From Micromonospora sp. NBC_01813 (GTDB lineage Bacteria; Actinomycetota; Actinomycetes; Mycobacteriales; Micromonosporaceae): 64,000 bases of DNA. The notes under the pieces are model-generated. The model made no database searches, was not told the origin of the DNA, and worked only from the letters and a program-made list of their open reading frames with translations. Location of the stretch: positions 2,975,001 to 3,039,000 of the forward strand of contig NZ_CP109067.1 in the NCBI RefSeq assembly GCF_035917335.1. Reading direction: 5' to 3'. Made by a program: the position numbers and the translations under genes. Numbering within the stretch: position 1 is the stretch's first letter; the number at the start of each line of letters is the position of its first letter. Positions 8,651 through 17,918 of this stretch are shown piece by piece.

Positions 8651-10760
8651 TCGCCTCGGCCGGCACCGGCCGGCCGAAATGCCAGCCCTGTGCCTGGTCA
8701 CAGCCGAGCGCGGCCAACCGGTCCGCCTGCTGTCCGGTCTCGACCGCCTCGGCGGTGACGGTCAGCCCGAGCGCATGGGCCAGCCGCACCAGCGCGTCGA
8801 CGATCCGCTCGTCGCGATCGCCGTCCGGGCCCGCCACCCGCATCCCTTCGACGAACGGGCCGGCGAGCTTGAGTACCTGGATCGGCATCCGACGCAGGTA
8901 GGCCAGATTCGAGTATCCGGTGCCGAAGTCGTCGATGGCGAGCCGAACACCGAGCCCGGCCAGCCGGCGCAACGCCCGCAGCGGCTCGCCGCCGGTGGCC
9001 ATCACCGCGCTTTCGGTCAGTTCCAGCTGGAGCAGCTCCGGTGGCAGCCCGGAGCGGGTCAACACCCCCGCCACCTCGCCGACCAGGTGCGGATCGCTGA
9101 CCTGGCGGGCCGAGATGTTGACGCTCACCACGATCGGGTCGTCGGGGTGTTCGGCCCGCCAGCGGCTCGCCTGCCGACAGGACTGTTCGAGCACCCACCG
9201 ACCGAGCCGGACGATCAGGCCGGTCTCCTCGGCCAACCCGACGAATCGGTCCGGGCCCAGCCGGCCGAGCTGTGGGTGCTGCCAGCGGACCAGCGCCTCC
9301 ACGGCCGTCACCCGGTGATCCGTCAACCGGGTGATGGGCTGGTACTCCAGCACGAACTCACCCCGATCCAGCGCCGCGGGCAGGGCGGCGGCCAACGCGG
9401 ACCGGGTGACGTCCTGTTCACCGCGTACGGGATCGAAGATCGCCCACCGACCGCGGCCCTCGGCCTTGGCCCAGTACAGGGTGGTGTCGGCCGCCTTCAT
9501 CACATCGGTCGGGTTGTCGCCGGCCGCCGGCGACTCCACGATTCCGATGCTCGCCGACACGGTCAGCTGATGGCCCTCGACGTGGATCGGCGCGGCCAGC
9601 GCGGCCAACGCGGACTGGGCCACCCCCACCACCTGCGCGGTGCCGGAACACGCCTCCACCAGGATGACGAACTCGTCGCCGCCCATCCGGGCGACCAGGT
9701 GGCCGGCCGCCGCGACGCTGTCGGCGAGCCGCCGCGCCACCTCCGCCAGCAACTGGTCGCCGACACCGTGCCCGAGCCCGTCGTTGATCGACTTGAATCC
9801 GTCGAGGTCGAGGAAGCAGACACCGACCTGCCGGCTGCCGGTCAGCGCCGAGGCGAGCCGGTCGAAGAAGCGCACCCGGTTGGGCAGCCCGGTCAACGGA
9901 TCGTGTTCCGCCTGGTACCGCAACCGCTCCTGCATCTCGTAGCGGTCGGTGATGTCCTCCACCATGGCCACGGTGAACCGGGGACGACCGTCGTCGTGGC
10001 GGACCAGCGAGACCGCCAGGTCGGTCCAGATCGGCACCCCGTCCTTGCGGTAGAAGCGCTTCTCGACCCGCGCGCTGTCCCGCTTGCCATCGATGAGTTC
10101 CAGGTAGAGCTGGTACAGGCCGGGTGCGTCGTCCGGGTGGAACAGGTCCGCGACGTTGAGCGCCCGCAGCTCGGCGACGGGGTAGCCGAGCAGGCTGGCG
10201 AAGGCCTGGTTGACGTCGGTGATCCGGCCGTCGACGTCGGCGATGCCGATCCCGATCGCGGCACCGGTGAACATCGCCCGGAACCGTGCCTCGCTGTCCC
10301 GTAGCGCCTGCTCCGCCTCGTCGCGGGCGGACCAGGCCGCCTGCCGGATGCTCGACTGTTGCACGAAGATCCGGTCGCGTAGTTCCCGGGCGTACCCTTC
10401 GGCGAGCGCGCCCTGCAGCTGGCTGATCCGCTCCCGGGCCGACGGCACGCCAGCCAGGTGGGGCAGTACCAGCGCCAGGAAGTCCCGGCCGAGCGCACAC
10501 ACCGTCCAGTCGAGCACGGCCGGTTCGGTCAGGTGGCCGGTCACCAGTGCCCGCCCCACCTCCCGGCCGGACCTGCCGCTGAACGACTCCGTCTGCACGG
10601 CGGCCGCCAACCGCAGCGTATGTCCGTACAGGATGTCTTCGGTCTCGGCGGAACTCAGCGGCAGATAGCCCAGGCCGGCGGCCGCGCTCGCCCACCGTTG
10701 GGCGAAGCGCCGCGCACCGTCGACGTTGGCGCCCACGACGCCCGCACCGGACGCCGACAC
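8601..10760 (-). CDS. PAS-GGDEF-EAL cyclic-di-GMP protein
   Basis: 719 residues from a GTG two bases after the stop of the upstream methyltransferase. Order: unassigned helical N-terminus (1-150), PAS/PAC (about 155-275), GGDEF (about 285-450) with an intact GGDEF motif at about 360, and EAL (about 460-715) with EAL at about 488, NISARQ, LTESAVM and DDFGTGYSNLAYL. Both catalytic motifs look intact, so it could make and break c-di-GMP. The usual KIDRSF near the EAL C-terminus reads KLAGPF: the lysine is kept but the following Asp is lost, which may weaken the phosphodiesterase. No membrane helices are evident, so the input is probably cytosolic through PAS. Confidence 0.92.
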   Translation of the reverse strand: MSASGAGVVGANVDGARRFAQRWASAAAGLGYLPLSSAETEDILYGHTLRLAAAVQTESFSGRSGREVGRALVTGHLTEPAVLDWTVCALGRDFLALVLPHLAGVPSARERISQLQGALAEGYARELRDRIFVQQSSIRQAAWSARDEAEQALRDSEARFRAMFTGAAIGIGIADVDGRITDVNQAFASLLGYPVAELRALNVADLFHPDDAPGLYQLYLELIDGKRDSARVEKRFYRKDGVPIWTDLAVSLVRHDDGRPRFTVAMVEDITDRYEMQERLRYQAEHDPLTGLPNRVRFFDRLASALTGSRQVGVCFLDLDGFKSINDGLGHGVGDQLLAEVARRLADSVAAAGHLVARMGGDEFVILVEACSGTAQVVGVAQSALAALAAPIHVEGHQLTVSASIGIVESPAAGDNPTDVMKAADTTLYWAKAEGRGRWAIFDPVRGEQDVTRSALAAALPAALDRGEFVLEYQPITRLTDHRVTAVEALVRWQHPQLGRLGPDRFVGLAEETGLIVRLGRWVLEQSCRQASRWRAEHPDDPIVVSVNISARQVSDPHLVGEVAGVLTRSGLPPELLQLELTESAVMATGGEPLRALRRLAGLGVRLAIDDFGTGYSNLAYLRRMPIQVLKLAGPFVEGMRVAGPDGDRDERIVDALVRLAHALGLTVTAEAVETGQQADRLAALGCDQAQGWHFGRPVPAEAITAVLTASRGRAVAGP

Positions 10761-10762
10761 GA

Positions 10763-11587
10763 TCAGCCCGCAGCGTCGTCCCGGCGGGCGACGCCACCGA
10801 AGGCGCCGAACCGCTCCGGGCGCTCGTCGACGTCGGCCGGCGCGTCGGGCCGCCACAACGGCAGGTGGACGATGCCCGGCTCCAGGATGGTGAAGTCACC
10901 GAACATGGCGGTGATCTCCGCCTTGGACCGCAAGGTGATCTCGGTGTCGGTGCGGGCGGACAACCGTTGGGCGGCAAGCACCTCCGGTGGCTGGTCCTCG
11001 AAGGTGGCGTGCGAGATCACCAGATGGCTGCCGGGCACCGCCCTGGACCGTAGCCGCCGCAGGATGTTCTGCGGGTCGTCGGCATCCGGGATGAAGTGCG
11101 TCACGCCGGCAAGCAGGATCGCCACCGGTCGGGTGAAGTCGATCAGACCGCTGGCCGCCGCCTGCTCGCAGATCGCGTCGGGATCCCGCAGGTCGGCCTG
11201 GATGACAGCGGCCTGCGGCACGTCGGCCAGGATGCTGCGGCTGTGCGCCACCGCGACCGGGTCGATGTCCACGTACAGGACGGTCGCCGCCGGTGCGACG
11301 GCGTGTGCGACCTCGTGCACGTTGCCGACGGTGGGGATCCCCGATCCGATGTCCAGGAACTGGTCGATTCCCTCGGCGAGCAGCGTCCGCACCGCCCGGC
11401 GTAGGAACGCCCGACCGGCCCGCATGGTCTCCGCCAGGTGCGGGGTCATCGCGGCGATCTGGGCGGCGAGCTGCCGGTCGACCTCGAAGTTGTGCGCACC
11501 GCCGAGGAAGAAGTCGTAGACCCGTGCGGCGCTGGGGCGACCCAGGTCGACCCCGGCCGGCGGGGCGCCACCTGCCTGCTCCGTCAT
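10763..11587 (-). CDS. SAM-dependent methyltransferase, DUF574 / Methyltransf_19 family
   Basis: 274 residues. The start VDLGRPSAARVYDFFLGGAH is the hallmark of this actinobacterial family, followed by the SAM-binding FLDIGSGIPT motif, an acidic YVDIDPVAV loop and ILLAGVTHFI. Family members are abundant in filamentous actinobacteria and methylate mostly unknown substrates. Its stop is two bases from the GTG of the GGDEF-EAL gene, so the two are probably cotranscribed and coupled. No substrate is indicated by the context. Confidence 0.92.
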   Translation of the reverse strand: MTEQAGGAPPAGVDLGRPSAARVYDFFLGGAHNFEVDRQLAAQIAAMTPHLAETMRAGRAFLRRAVRTLLAEGIDQFLDIGSGIPTVGNVHEVAHAVAPAATVLYVDIDPVAVAHSRSILADVPQAAVIQADLRDPDAICEQAAASGLIDFTRPVAILLAGVTHFIPDADDPQNILRRLRSRAVPGSHLVISHATFEDQPPEVLAAQRLSARTDTEITLRSKAEITAMFGDFTILEPGIVHLPLWRPDAPADVDERPERFGAFGGVARRDDAAG

Positions 11588-11794
11588 CCTTGACCTCAGC
11601 TTCCTCGCGGGGTACGCGTCGGCGTGACCCGCCCGAGGGGTGAGCCCGCCCCGGGTGACGCCCCGGCACCCGGACGCGTCACGCCGGGCCCATGCTATCG
11701 CCGCCGGGGTGGAATGTGCACCGCTGGCAGATTCACGACTTTGCCTTGAGTCTGTCGTGGACCGGTCAGGAAACCGCCTGTTCCCGGGTGCCGA

Positions 11795-13000
11795 TCAGCG
11801 GGCGGACTCCAGCAGCAGCGAGATGCCCTGCCCCACCCCGATACACATGGTGCACAGTGCCCGGTCGGCTCCTCGCTGGCGAAGCTCCAGGGCGGCGGTC
11901 AGCGCGAGCCGGGCTCCGCTGGCGCCGAGCGGATGACCCAGGGCGATCGCCCCACCGTTGGGGTTGACGTGCTCGGCGTCCTCGGGCAGGCCCAGCTCAC
12001 GCAGTACCGCGACCGCCTGGGCCGCGAACGCTTCGTTGAGTTCGACGACGTCCACATCGGCCAGTTTGACGCCGAGCCGGTTGAGCAGCCGGCGGGTGGC
12101 CGGCACCGGCCCGATGCCCATCACCCGGGGTGCGACGCCCGCCGTCGCCGCACCGGCCACCCTGGCCAGCGGGGTCAGCCCGTACCGTCGTACCGCCGCA
12201 CCGCTGGCCACCAGCAGCGCCACCGCTCCGTCGTTGACCCCGGAGGAGTTGCCGGCGGTGACCGTACCGTCGGCGCGGAACGGAGTCGGCAGCGCCGCCA
12301 ACTTCTCCAGCGTCGTCTGCCGAGGATGCTCGTCGACGCTGACGGTCACCGTGCCCTTGCGGCCCTGCGACACCTCGACCGCGACGATCTCGCCGGCCAG
12401 CCGGCCACTGGCCTGCGCCTGCGCCGCCCGCTGCTGGGAACGCAGCGCGAACGCGTCCTGCGCCGACCGGTCGATGCCGTACTCGGCGGCCACGTTCTCC
12501 GCCGTCTCCGGCATCGAGTCGGTGCCCCAGCCGCTGCGCATCAGCGGATTCACCAGCCGCCAGCCGATCGTGGTGTCGTGGATCTCCGCCGCCCGGGAGT
12601 ACGCCGTCTCCGCCTTGGGCAGGACGAACGGCGCCCGGCTCATGCTCTCCACGCCACCGGCGACGACCAGGTCTGCCTCGCCCGCGACGATCGCGCGGGC
12701 GGCGATCGCCACCGCGTCCAGCCCGGAACCGCACAACCGGTTGACGGTCGTGCCGCTGGTCTCCACCGGCAGACCCGCCAGCAACGCCGCCATCCGGGCC
12801 ACGTTGCGGTTGTCCTCCCCGGCCTGGTTGGCGCAGCCGAGCACCACGTCGTCGACCGCCGCCCAGTCGACCGACGGGTGCCGGGCGACGAGTTCGCGGA
12901 TCACGTTGGCGGCCAGGTCGTCCGGGCGGACCGGGGCCAGCGCCCCGGCGAACCGGCCGATCGGGGTGCGTACCCCGGCGACGAGATAGGCGTCGGACAT
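11795..13000 (-). CDS. pcaF: Beta-ketoadipyl-CoA thiolase
   Basis: 401 residues. It carries out the last beta-ketoadipate step, splitting 3-oxoadipyl-CoA into succinyl-CoA and acetyl-CoA. The nucleophilic Cys is in [11 protein letters not shown], the catalytic His in [16 protein letters not shown] and the second Cys in [10 protein letters not shown]. Thiolases are hard to tell apart by sequence; the pcaF call rests on [23 protein letters not shown]-like features (written here only in part) and on every other pca gene lying within 11 kb. It reads leftward behind the ABC genes with a 42-bp gap; GGAAGGAC lies upstream of the ATG. Confidence 0.9.
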   Translation of the reverse strand: MSDAYLVAGVRTPIGRFAGALAPVRPDDLAANVIRELVARHPSVDWAAVDDVVLGCANQAGEDNRNVARMAALLAGLPVETSGTTVNRLCGSGLDAVAIAARAIVAGEADLVVAGGVESMSRAPFVLPKAETAYSRAAEIHDTTIGWRLVNPLMRSGWGTDSMPETAENVAAEYGIDRSAQDAFALRSQQRAAQAQASGRLAGEIVAVEVSQGRKGTVTVSVDEHPRQTTLEKLAALPTPFRADGTVTAGNSSGVNDGAVALLVASGAAVRRYGLTPLARVAGAATAGVAPRVMGIGPVPATRRLLNRLGVKLADVDVVELNEAFAAQAVAVLRELGLPEDAEHVNPNGGAIALGHPLGASGARLALTAALELRQRGADRALCTMCIGVGQGISLLLESAR

Positions 13001-13042
13001 CGCGGCTGTCCTTCCGTAGGTCGGTGCCGGCTGGGTCGTCGG

Positions 13043-13840
13043 TCAGTGCCGGCCGGCGGCGGTGGCCGGGCGCTGCCCCCGCTTGGCCGCCTGGATCTGT
13101 TCGTACACGTGGCCGCGCAGCGCGGTGAACCGCGGGTCGGCCCGGGTGTGCAGTTGGTCGCGCTCGTGCGGCAGGTCGATCGACAGGCTCTCCTGCACCA
13201 CCGTCGGCGACGAGGACAGCACGAGCACCCGCTGCCCGAGGTAGACCGCCTCGTCGATGTCGTGGGTGACGAACAGGATGGTGACGCCGAGCCGTTGCCA
13301 CAGCTGGCGGATGAGATCCTCCAGGTCCGCGCGGGTCTGGGCATCGACCGCGGCGAACGGCTCGTCCATCAACAGCACATCCGGCTGGTACGCGACAGCG
13401 CGGGCGATCGCCACCCGCTGCTGCATGCCGCCGGAGAGCTGCCACGGGTAGGCGCTGTGGGTGTCGCCGAGGCCGACGGCGTCGAGCGCCTCGTCGACCA
13501 GCTCCCGGCGCTTACCCCGGGGCATCCGCTTCTGCCGCAGCGGCAGCTCCACGTTGTCGCGCACGCTCATCCACGGGAACAGGCTGCGCCCGTACTCCTG
13601 GAAGACGACCGCCATGCCGGGCGGCGGCCCGGTGATCGCCTGCCCGCGCAGCCGTACCTCGCCGGAGGTCGGCGCCAGCAGCCCGGCCATGCACTTGAGC
13701 AGGGTGGTCTTGCCGCAGCCGGAGGGCCCGACCAGGCAGACCAGGTCCCCGGCGTCGAGGGTGAAGGTGAGGTCGCGCACCGCCTCGACCTGGCGTTCGC
13801 GTCCTTCGTAGACCTTACGCAGGCCGCGGACATCGAGCAT
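13043..13840 (-). CDS. ABC transporter ATPase, nitrate/sulfonate/taurine type
   Basis: 265 residues. Walker A is GPSGCGKTTLLKCMAG, the signature is LSGGMQQRVAIARAV, Walker B is VLLMDEPFAAVD, and the switch His is in LFVTHDIDEAV. The family (SsuB/TauB/NrtD) powers uptake of small organic or inorganic anions. It is the third cytosolic-side part of an importer with the two permeases and the binding protein at 13904-16508. The 63-bp gap to the permease has its own ribosome site (GAGAGGTGA). Its place in the pob/pca island suggests aromatic-acid uptake. Confidence 0.92.
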   Translation of the reverse strand: MLDVRGLRKVYEGRERQVEAVRDLTFTLDAGDLVCLVGPSGCGKTTLLKCMAGLLAPTSGEVRLRGQAITGPPPGMAVVFQEYGRSLFPWMSVRDNVELPLRQKRMPRGKRRELVDEALDAVGLGDTHSAYPWQLSGGMQQRVAIARAVAYQPDVLLMDEPFAAVDAQTRADLEDLIRQLWQRLGVTILFVTHDIDEAVYLGQRVLVLSSSPTVVQESLSIDLPHERDQLHTRADPRFTALRGHVYEQIQAAKRGQRPATAAGRH

Positions 13841-13903
13841 GGCTCGTCACCTCTCTATCGTTGCCGGCGCGGCCGGCCGACCGGGCCGCACCGCAGGCGC
13901 GGG

Positions 13904-14680
13904 TCATGAGCTGCGCTGGGCCTGACGCAGGCCGTGGTACCAGGCCAACGCCCGCGACTCGACGAAGCGGAAGATGACCGACAGGGCGAAACCGAGCAGG
14001 CCGAGCAGCAGAATGCCGGTCCACATCTGCGGGATGGCGAAGGTGCGCTGGAACTGCACGATGGTGAACCCGAGACCGTTACTGGCCGCGAACATCTCGC
14101 TGATCACCATCAGGATGATGCCGATCGACAGGGCCTGGCGCATGCCGGCGGCGATCTGCGGGCTCGCCGATCGCAGCACGAGGTGCCGCAGCCGGGCCGA
14201 CCCGGTGATGCCGTAGCAGCGGGCGGTGTCCGACAGCACCTCGTCGGTGGCCCGGACGCCCTCGACCGTGTTGAGCAGGATCGGCCAGACGCAGCCGGCC
14301 GCGATCACCACGATCTTCATCGTGTTGTCGATGCCGGCGAAGAGCATGATGACCGGCACCAGCACCGGCGGCGGGATGGCCCGGAAGAACTCCAGCACCG
14401 GCTCCAGCACTGCCCGAACGGTCCGGACGCTGCCGACCAGCACACCGAGCCCGATGCCGACGATCACGGCCACGGTGTAGCCGCCGGCCAGTCGCAGCAG
14501 GCTGGGCAGTACGTCGGCCCGCAGCCGGTCCAGCGTCCACGTCTCGGTGAAGGTGGTCAGGATCCTGCTCAACGGCGGCGAGTAGAAGCTGGTGCTGCCG
14601 GCGGAGGCGAACCACCAGACGGCGAGCAGTACCGCCGGCAACGCGACGACGAACCCGGCCCGTTTGAGCAACCCGGTCAC
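13904..14680 (-). CDS. ABC transporter permease, nitrate/taurine type (second subunit)
   Basis: 258 residues from a GTG overlapping the upstream permease stop by four bases. About six transmembrane helices, with the BPD_transp_1 EAA-like loop at VEGVRATDEVLSDTARCYGITG, of which the key part is the ALRA-type coupling helix contacting the ATPase. It forms a heteromeric channel with the 14677-15549 subunit. Both permeases are of similar length and family, consistent with duplication within the operon. Confidence 0.9.
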   Translation of the reverse strand: MTGLLKRAGFVVALPAVLLAVWWFASAGSTSFYSPPLSRILTTFTETWTLDRLRADVLPSLLRLAGGYTVAVIVGIGLGVLVGSVRTVRAVLEPVLEFFRAIPPPVLVPVIMLFAGIDNTMKIVVIAAGCVWPILLNTVEGVRATDEVLSDTARCYGITGSARLRHLVLRSASPQIAAGMRQALSIGIILMVISEMFAASNGLGFTIVQFQRTFAIPQMWTGILLLGLLGFALSVIFRFVESRALAWYHGLRQAQRSS

Positions 14681-15549
14681 ACGATCACCTCGCCGCGCAT
14701 CGACTGGTGCCAGGACAGTGCCCGTCGCTCGACCATGCGGGCGATCAGGTTGATCGCGACGCCGAGGAGACCGGTGACGACCACCAGGGCGTACATCAGC
14801 GGGACCGCGCCGGAGGTCTGTGCCACCGCGATGCGGTTGCCGAGCCCGGGGGCACCGATGACGAGCTCCGCGGTGATCGCCAGCACCAGGGCCACCGAGG
14901 CGGCGAGCCGCACACCGGTCATCACGTAGGGCAGGGAGGTCGGCCAGATGACGTAGCGGATCCGGGCCCAGCGACCGAGCCCGTAGCTGCGGGCGGTCTC
15001 GTCGGCGACCGGGTCGACGTCCTGTACGCCGTACAGGACCTGGACCAGCACCTGCCAGAACGACGCGTAGACGACCAGCAGCAGAGTGGACTCGATGCCG
15101 GTGCCGAAGAGCAGCACCGCGAGCGGGATCAGGGCGACTGACGGGATCGGGCGCAGGAACTCGACGGTCGAGGCGGTGAAGGCGCGCAGCACCGGCACCG
15201 ACCCGATCAGCACCCCGAGCACGATCCCGGCACCGACCGCGATGGCCAGCCCGATCGCCCAGGAGGTGAGGGTGTCGCCGAGCGCGACCCAGAACCGGCT
15301 CTCGCCGAGCAGTCCGTACAGGGCGGTGAGGATCTCGGTGGCTGGCGGAAGGTACCGGGGCGACACGAGCGGGGTGGCCGGCAGGACCTGGACCAGGGCG
15401 AGCAGCCCGGCCAGGCCGGCCAGGCCGAGCAGCGCGGTCGGCGGCGGGCGACGACGCCTCGGTGGTGTCGGCGGCTGCCCGTGCCCGGACGTGCCCCGGT
15501 CGGGGCCGGCGATGCCGGCCCCGACCGGGGTGTTGTCGACCGTTGTCAC
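14677..15549 (-). CDS. ABC transporter permease, nitrate/taurine type (first subunit)
   Basis: 290 residues. The GTG at 15549 overlaps the binding-protein stop (GTGA), so it is preferred to a longer frame starting at 15651. The N-terminal 45 residues are Pro/Arg-rich and cytosolic, then about six membrane helices follow. The coupling loop is DVDPVADETARSYGLGRWAR. Partner of the 13904-14680 permease in an importer of unknown small-anion substrate; the neighbourhood suggests 4-hydroxybenzoate or protocatechuate. Confidence 0.9.
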   Translation of the reverse strand: MTTVDNTPVGAGIAGPDRGTSGHGQPPTPPRRRRPPPTALLGLAGLAGLLALVQVLPATPLVSPRYLPPATEILTALYGLLGESRFWVALGDTLTSWAIGLAIAVGAGIVLGVLIGSVPVLRAFTASTVEFLRPIPSVALIPLAVLLFGTGIESTLLLVVYASFWQVLVQVLYGVQDVDPVADETARSYGLGRWARIRYVIWPTSLPYVMTGVRLAASVALVLAITAELVIGAPGLGNRIAVAQTSGAVPLMYALVVVTGLLGVAINLIARMVERRALSWHQSMRGEVIV

Positions 15550-16508
15550 GGCAGTAGGGCGTCCAGATCGGGCGCGGTCTCGAAGACGCCGTCGGCGAGG
15601 CCGAGTTCGGCGACGCGCTCGATCGAGGCGCGGTTGATCTCGGCCGGCCACACCGGCAGCGTCATCGCGTCCAGGATCGCCTGGTCGATGTCGGTGTAGC
15701 TACGCAGAACGTCCCGCACCTCGTCCGGGTGGGCGTTGGCGTAGGACAGCGACTCGGCCATCGCCTCCTGGAACCGCTGCACCAGGTCGGGGTCCTCCTG
15801 GAGGAGCTTGGTGCTGGTGAAGTAGACCGCGACGGTCAGGTTCGGGGCGGTGTCGACGAAGTTCCAGGCGACGACCCGGGCTCCGGCGTCCTTGGCCACG
15901 GTGAGCGCCGGCTCGACCATCCAGGCCGCGTCGACGTCGCCGTTCTCGAGTGCGGCCGGCATCTGCCCGAACGCCAACTCGACGAACTCGATGTCGTCGG
16001 GGTTACCGCCGGCCTTGCGGACCGACTCCCGGACGCTGGTGTCGCCGATGTTCTTCAGCGTGTTGACCGCGACCTTCTTGCCGGCGAGGTCGGCCGGGCC
16101 CTGGATCGGGCTGTCTGCCTTGACGGCGACGCCGCCGAAGTCGCCGTCGGTGCTACCGGTCGAGGCGACGCCGTTGGCGACCACCTTGACGGGTACGTCG
16201 GCGACCTGGGCGCTGAGCAGCGAGGTGACGTTGCTGAAGCCGAACTGGAACTGATCGCTGACCACACCGGGAACGATGGCCGCGCCGCCCTGGCCGCTCT
16301 CCATCGTCAGGTTGATGCCGCGCTTGGTGAAGAAGCCCTTGTCCTTGCCGAGGTAGATCGGCGCGACGTCGACGATCGGGATGACGCCGACGGTGATGTC
16401 GGTGACCTCATCGGTGCCGCCGGCCTCGTCGGGGGACGAGTCGGAACCACAGGCGGCGGTGATCAGCAGCGCGGTAGCCAGGGTGAGGGCGACGAGGGGC
16501 CGTCGCAT
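15546..16508 (-). CDS. ABC transporter substrate-binding lipoprotein (SsuA/NrtA/TauA-like)
   Basis: 320 residues. The signal peptide ends in a lipobox, LLITAACGSDSS, so the mature protein is lipid-anchored at Cys20 outside the membrane. VGVIPIVDVAPIYLGKDKGF is the NMT1/SsuA-type ligand-binding entry, followed by the PGVVSDQFQFGF and WMVEPALTVAK elements. It is first in the leftward operon and faces pobA across the 150-bp control region, so uptake and breakdown of the aromatic acid probably share regulation. The ligand is not known from sequence. Confidence 0.92.
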   Translation of the reverse strand: MRRPLVALTLATALLITAACGSDSSPDEAGGTDEVTDITVGVIPIVDVAPIYLGKDKGFFTKRGINLTMESGQGGAAIVPGVVSDQFQFGFSNVTSLLSAQVADVPVKVVANGVASTGSTDGDFGGVAVKADSPIQGPADLAGKKVAVNTLKNIGDTSVRESVRKAGGNPDDIEFVELAFGQMPAALENGDVDAAWMVEPALTVAKDAGARVVAWNFVDTAPNLTVAVYFTSTKLLQEDPDLVQRFQEAMAESLSYANAHPDEVRDVLRSYTDIDQAILDAMTLPVWPAEINRASIERVAELGLADGVFETAPDLDALLP

Positions 16509-16548
16509 GGGACCTCCAGTTGGGGGGATGTTTGATCCTATCGGGGGT

Positions 16549-16582
16549 GTTCGCTAGCCGAACGGTGGTTCTTATGATGAAC
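16549..16582. promoter_or_regulatory. Two tandem GTTC-N7-GAAC sites, probable IclR (PcaR) operators
   Basis: GTTCGCTAGCCGAAC (16549-16563) and GTTCTTATGATGAAC (16568-16582) are two 15-bp inverted repeats with the same GTTC/GAAC arms, four bases apart. They lie midway between the divergent ABC operon and pobA. PcaU/PcaR-type IclR activators bind GTTCG-like palindromes upstream of pob/pca genes, and an IclR gene ends this operon. Binding is inference. Confidence 0.7.
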
Positions 16583-16658
16583 GTACGGCGTGCCGGCCGG
16601 CCACGTCAATGTCGCATATCGGAATTACCCTGCCAAGCCGGCAGAGGGAGGAAGCGCC

Positions 16659-17882
16659 ATGCGAACCCAGGTTGGCATCATCGGGGCGGGACCAGCGGGG
16701 CTGATGCTCTCCCACCTGCTGCATCTGGAAGGTATCGACTCCATCGTGCTGGAGACCCGCAGCCGGTCGTACGTGGAGAGCCGGGTCCGCGCCGGGGTCC
16801 TCGAACACGACACCGCGCAGCTGCTGACCGACACCGGGGTCGGCGACCGGCTGCGCCGCGAGGGGCTGGTGCACACCGGTCTCGACCTGCGCTTCGACGG
16901 CGTTTCGCGGCGGATCGACCTCTCCGCGTTGACCAGCGGGCGGGGGATCACCGTCTACGGCCAGCAGGAGGTCGTGAAGGATCTGATCGCCGCCCGGCTG
17001 GCCGCCGGTGGCGAGATCCTTTTCGAGGTCACGGACGTCAGCCTCGACGGCATCGACAGCGATGCCCCGATGGTCCGGTTCAAGCACGAGGGCACGATAC
17101 GCGAACTGAGCTGCGTGGTGGTTGCCGGCTGCGACGGCTTTCACGGGGTGTCCCGCCCCAGCATCCCCAGCTCGGCCCGGCGCACCGTCGAGCACACCTA
17201 CCCGTTCAGCTGGCTCGGCATCCTCGCCCAGGCCGCACCGTCGGCCCACGAGTTGATCTACACCCACCATGAACGGGGATTCGCCCTGCACAGCATGCGC
17301 AGCCCCGAGGTGACCCGGCTCTACCTGCAGGTTCCCAACGACACGCTGCTTGCCGACTGGCCGGCCGCACGGATCTGGGACGAGCTGCACACCCGGCTGG
17401 CCACGAACGACGGGTTCACCCTGAAGGAGGGTCCGATCCTGGAGCAGGGGGTGACGCCGATGCGGAGTTTCGTTACCGAACCGATGCGCTACGGCCAGCT
17501 GTTCCTCGCCGGTGATGCGGCTCACATCGTCCCCCCAACCGGGGCAAAAGGGTTGAACCTGGCCATGGCCGACGTGCGTTTCCTTGCCGACGCGCTGTCC
17601 ACCTGGTTCCGCCAGGGGCGCGACACCGGCCTGGGCGAATACTCCGCCCGATGCCTGCGCCGGGTCTGGCGGGTCCAGCACTTCTCCGCCTGGATGACCA
17701 ATCTGCTGCACCAACCGGTCGACGCCGACGAGTTCTCCCACCGGCTGCAGGTCGCCCATCTGGAGTACGTCGCGACGTCCACCGCGGCGGCCACCACCCT
17801 GGCCGAGAACTACGTCGGACTGCCGCTGGACTGGAGCAGTCGCGTTGACATGCCCGCGAGGCCGCCCGTACCGTTCGCCTAG
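16659..17882 (+). CDS. pobA: 4-hydroxybenzoate 3-monooxygenase
   Basis: 407 residues from the ATG with GGGAGGA upstream; an earlier in-frame ATG lacks a site. This FAD enzyme uses NAD(P)H and oxygen to turn 4-hydroxybenzoate into protocatechuate. The N-terminal GIIGAGPAGLMLSHLL is the FAD dinucleotide fold, RSRSYVESRVRAGVLEH is the conserved FAD/substrate region, and GDAAHIVPPTGAKGLNLAMAD is the second FAD motif. Length matches characterised PobA (about 394). It heads the rightward pca operon, providing the entry step. Confidence 0.96.
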   Translation: MRTQVGIIGAGPAGLMLSHLLHLEGIDSIVLETRSRSYVESRVRAGVLEHDTAQLLTDTGVGDRLRREGLVHTGLDLRFDGVSRRIDLSALTSGRGITVYGQQEVVKDLIAARLAAGGEILFEVTDVSLDGIDSDAPMVRFKHEGTIRELSCVVVAGCDGFHGVSRPSIPSSARRTVEHTYPFSWLGILAQAAPSAHELIYTHHERGFALHSMRSPEVTRLYLQVPNDTLLADWPAARIWDELHTRLATNDGFTLKEGPILEQGVTPMRSFVTEPMRYGQLFLAGDAAHIVPPTGAKGLNLAMADVRFLADALSTWFRQGRDTGLGEYSARCLRRVWRVQHFSAWMTNLLHQPVDADEFSHRLQVAHLEYVATSTAAATTLAENYVGLPLDWSSRVDMPARPPVPFA

Positions 17883-17883
17883 C

Positions 17884-17895
17884 GAACAACTGTTC
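17884..17895. promoter_or_regulatory. Palindrome GAACANNTGTTC between pobA and pcaI
   Basis: GAACAACTGTTC begins one base after the pobA stop codon and ends 23 bp before pcaI. Its arms use the same GAAC/GTTC letters as the pobA upstream sites but in everted order. It could be an internal control site allowing pcaI onward to be tuned separately, or coincidence. Confidence 0.4.
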
Positions 17896-17918
17896 CTTAA
17901 CCGCACAGGGGATGTGGC

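Noticed and set aside
11588-11794. Possible gene between the methyltransferase and pcaF
   Set aside because: Short frames only, no ribosome site, no family-like sequence.
11795-13000. Acetoacetyl-CoA thiolase (phaA/atoB) instead of pcaF
   Set aside because: Sequence alone cannot decide, but all other beta-ketoadipate genes are adjacent and no other pcaF candidate is present.
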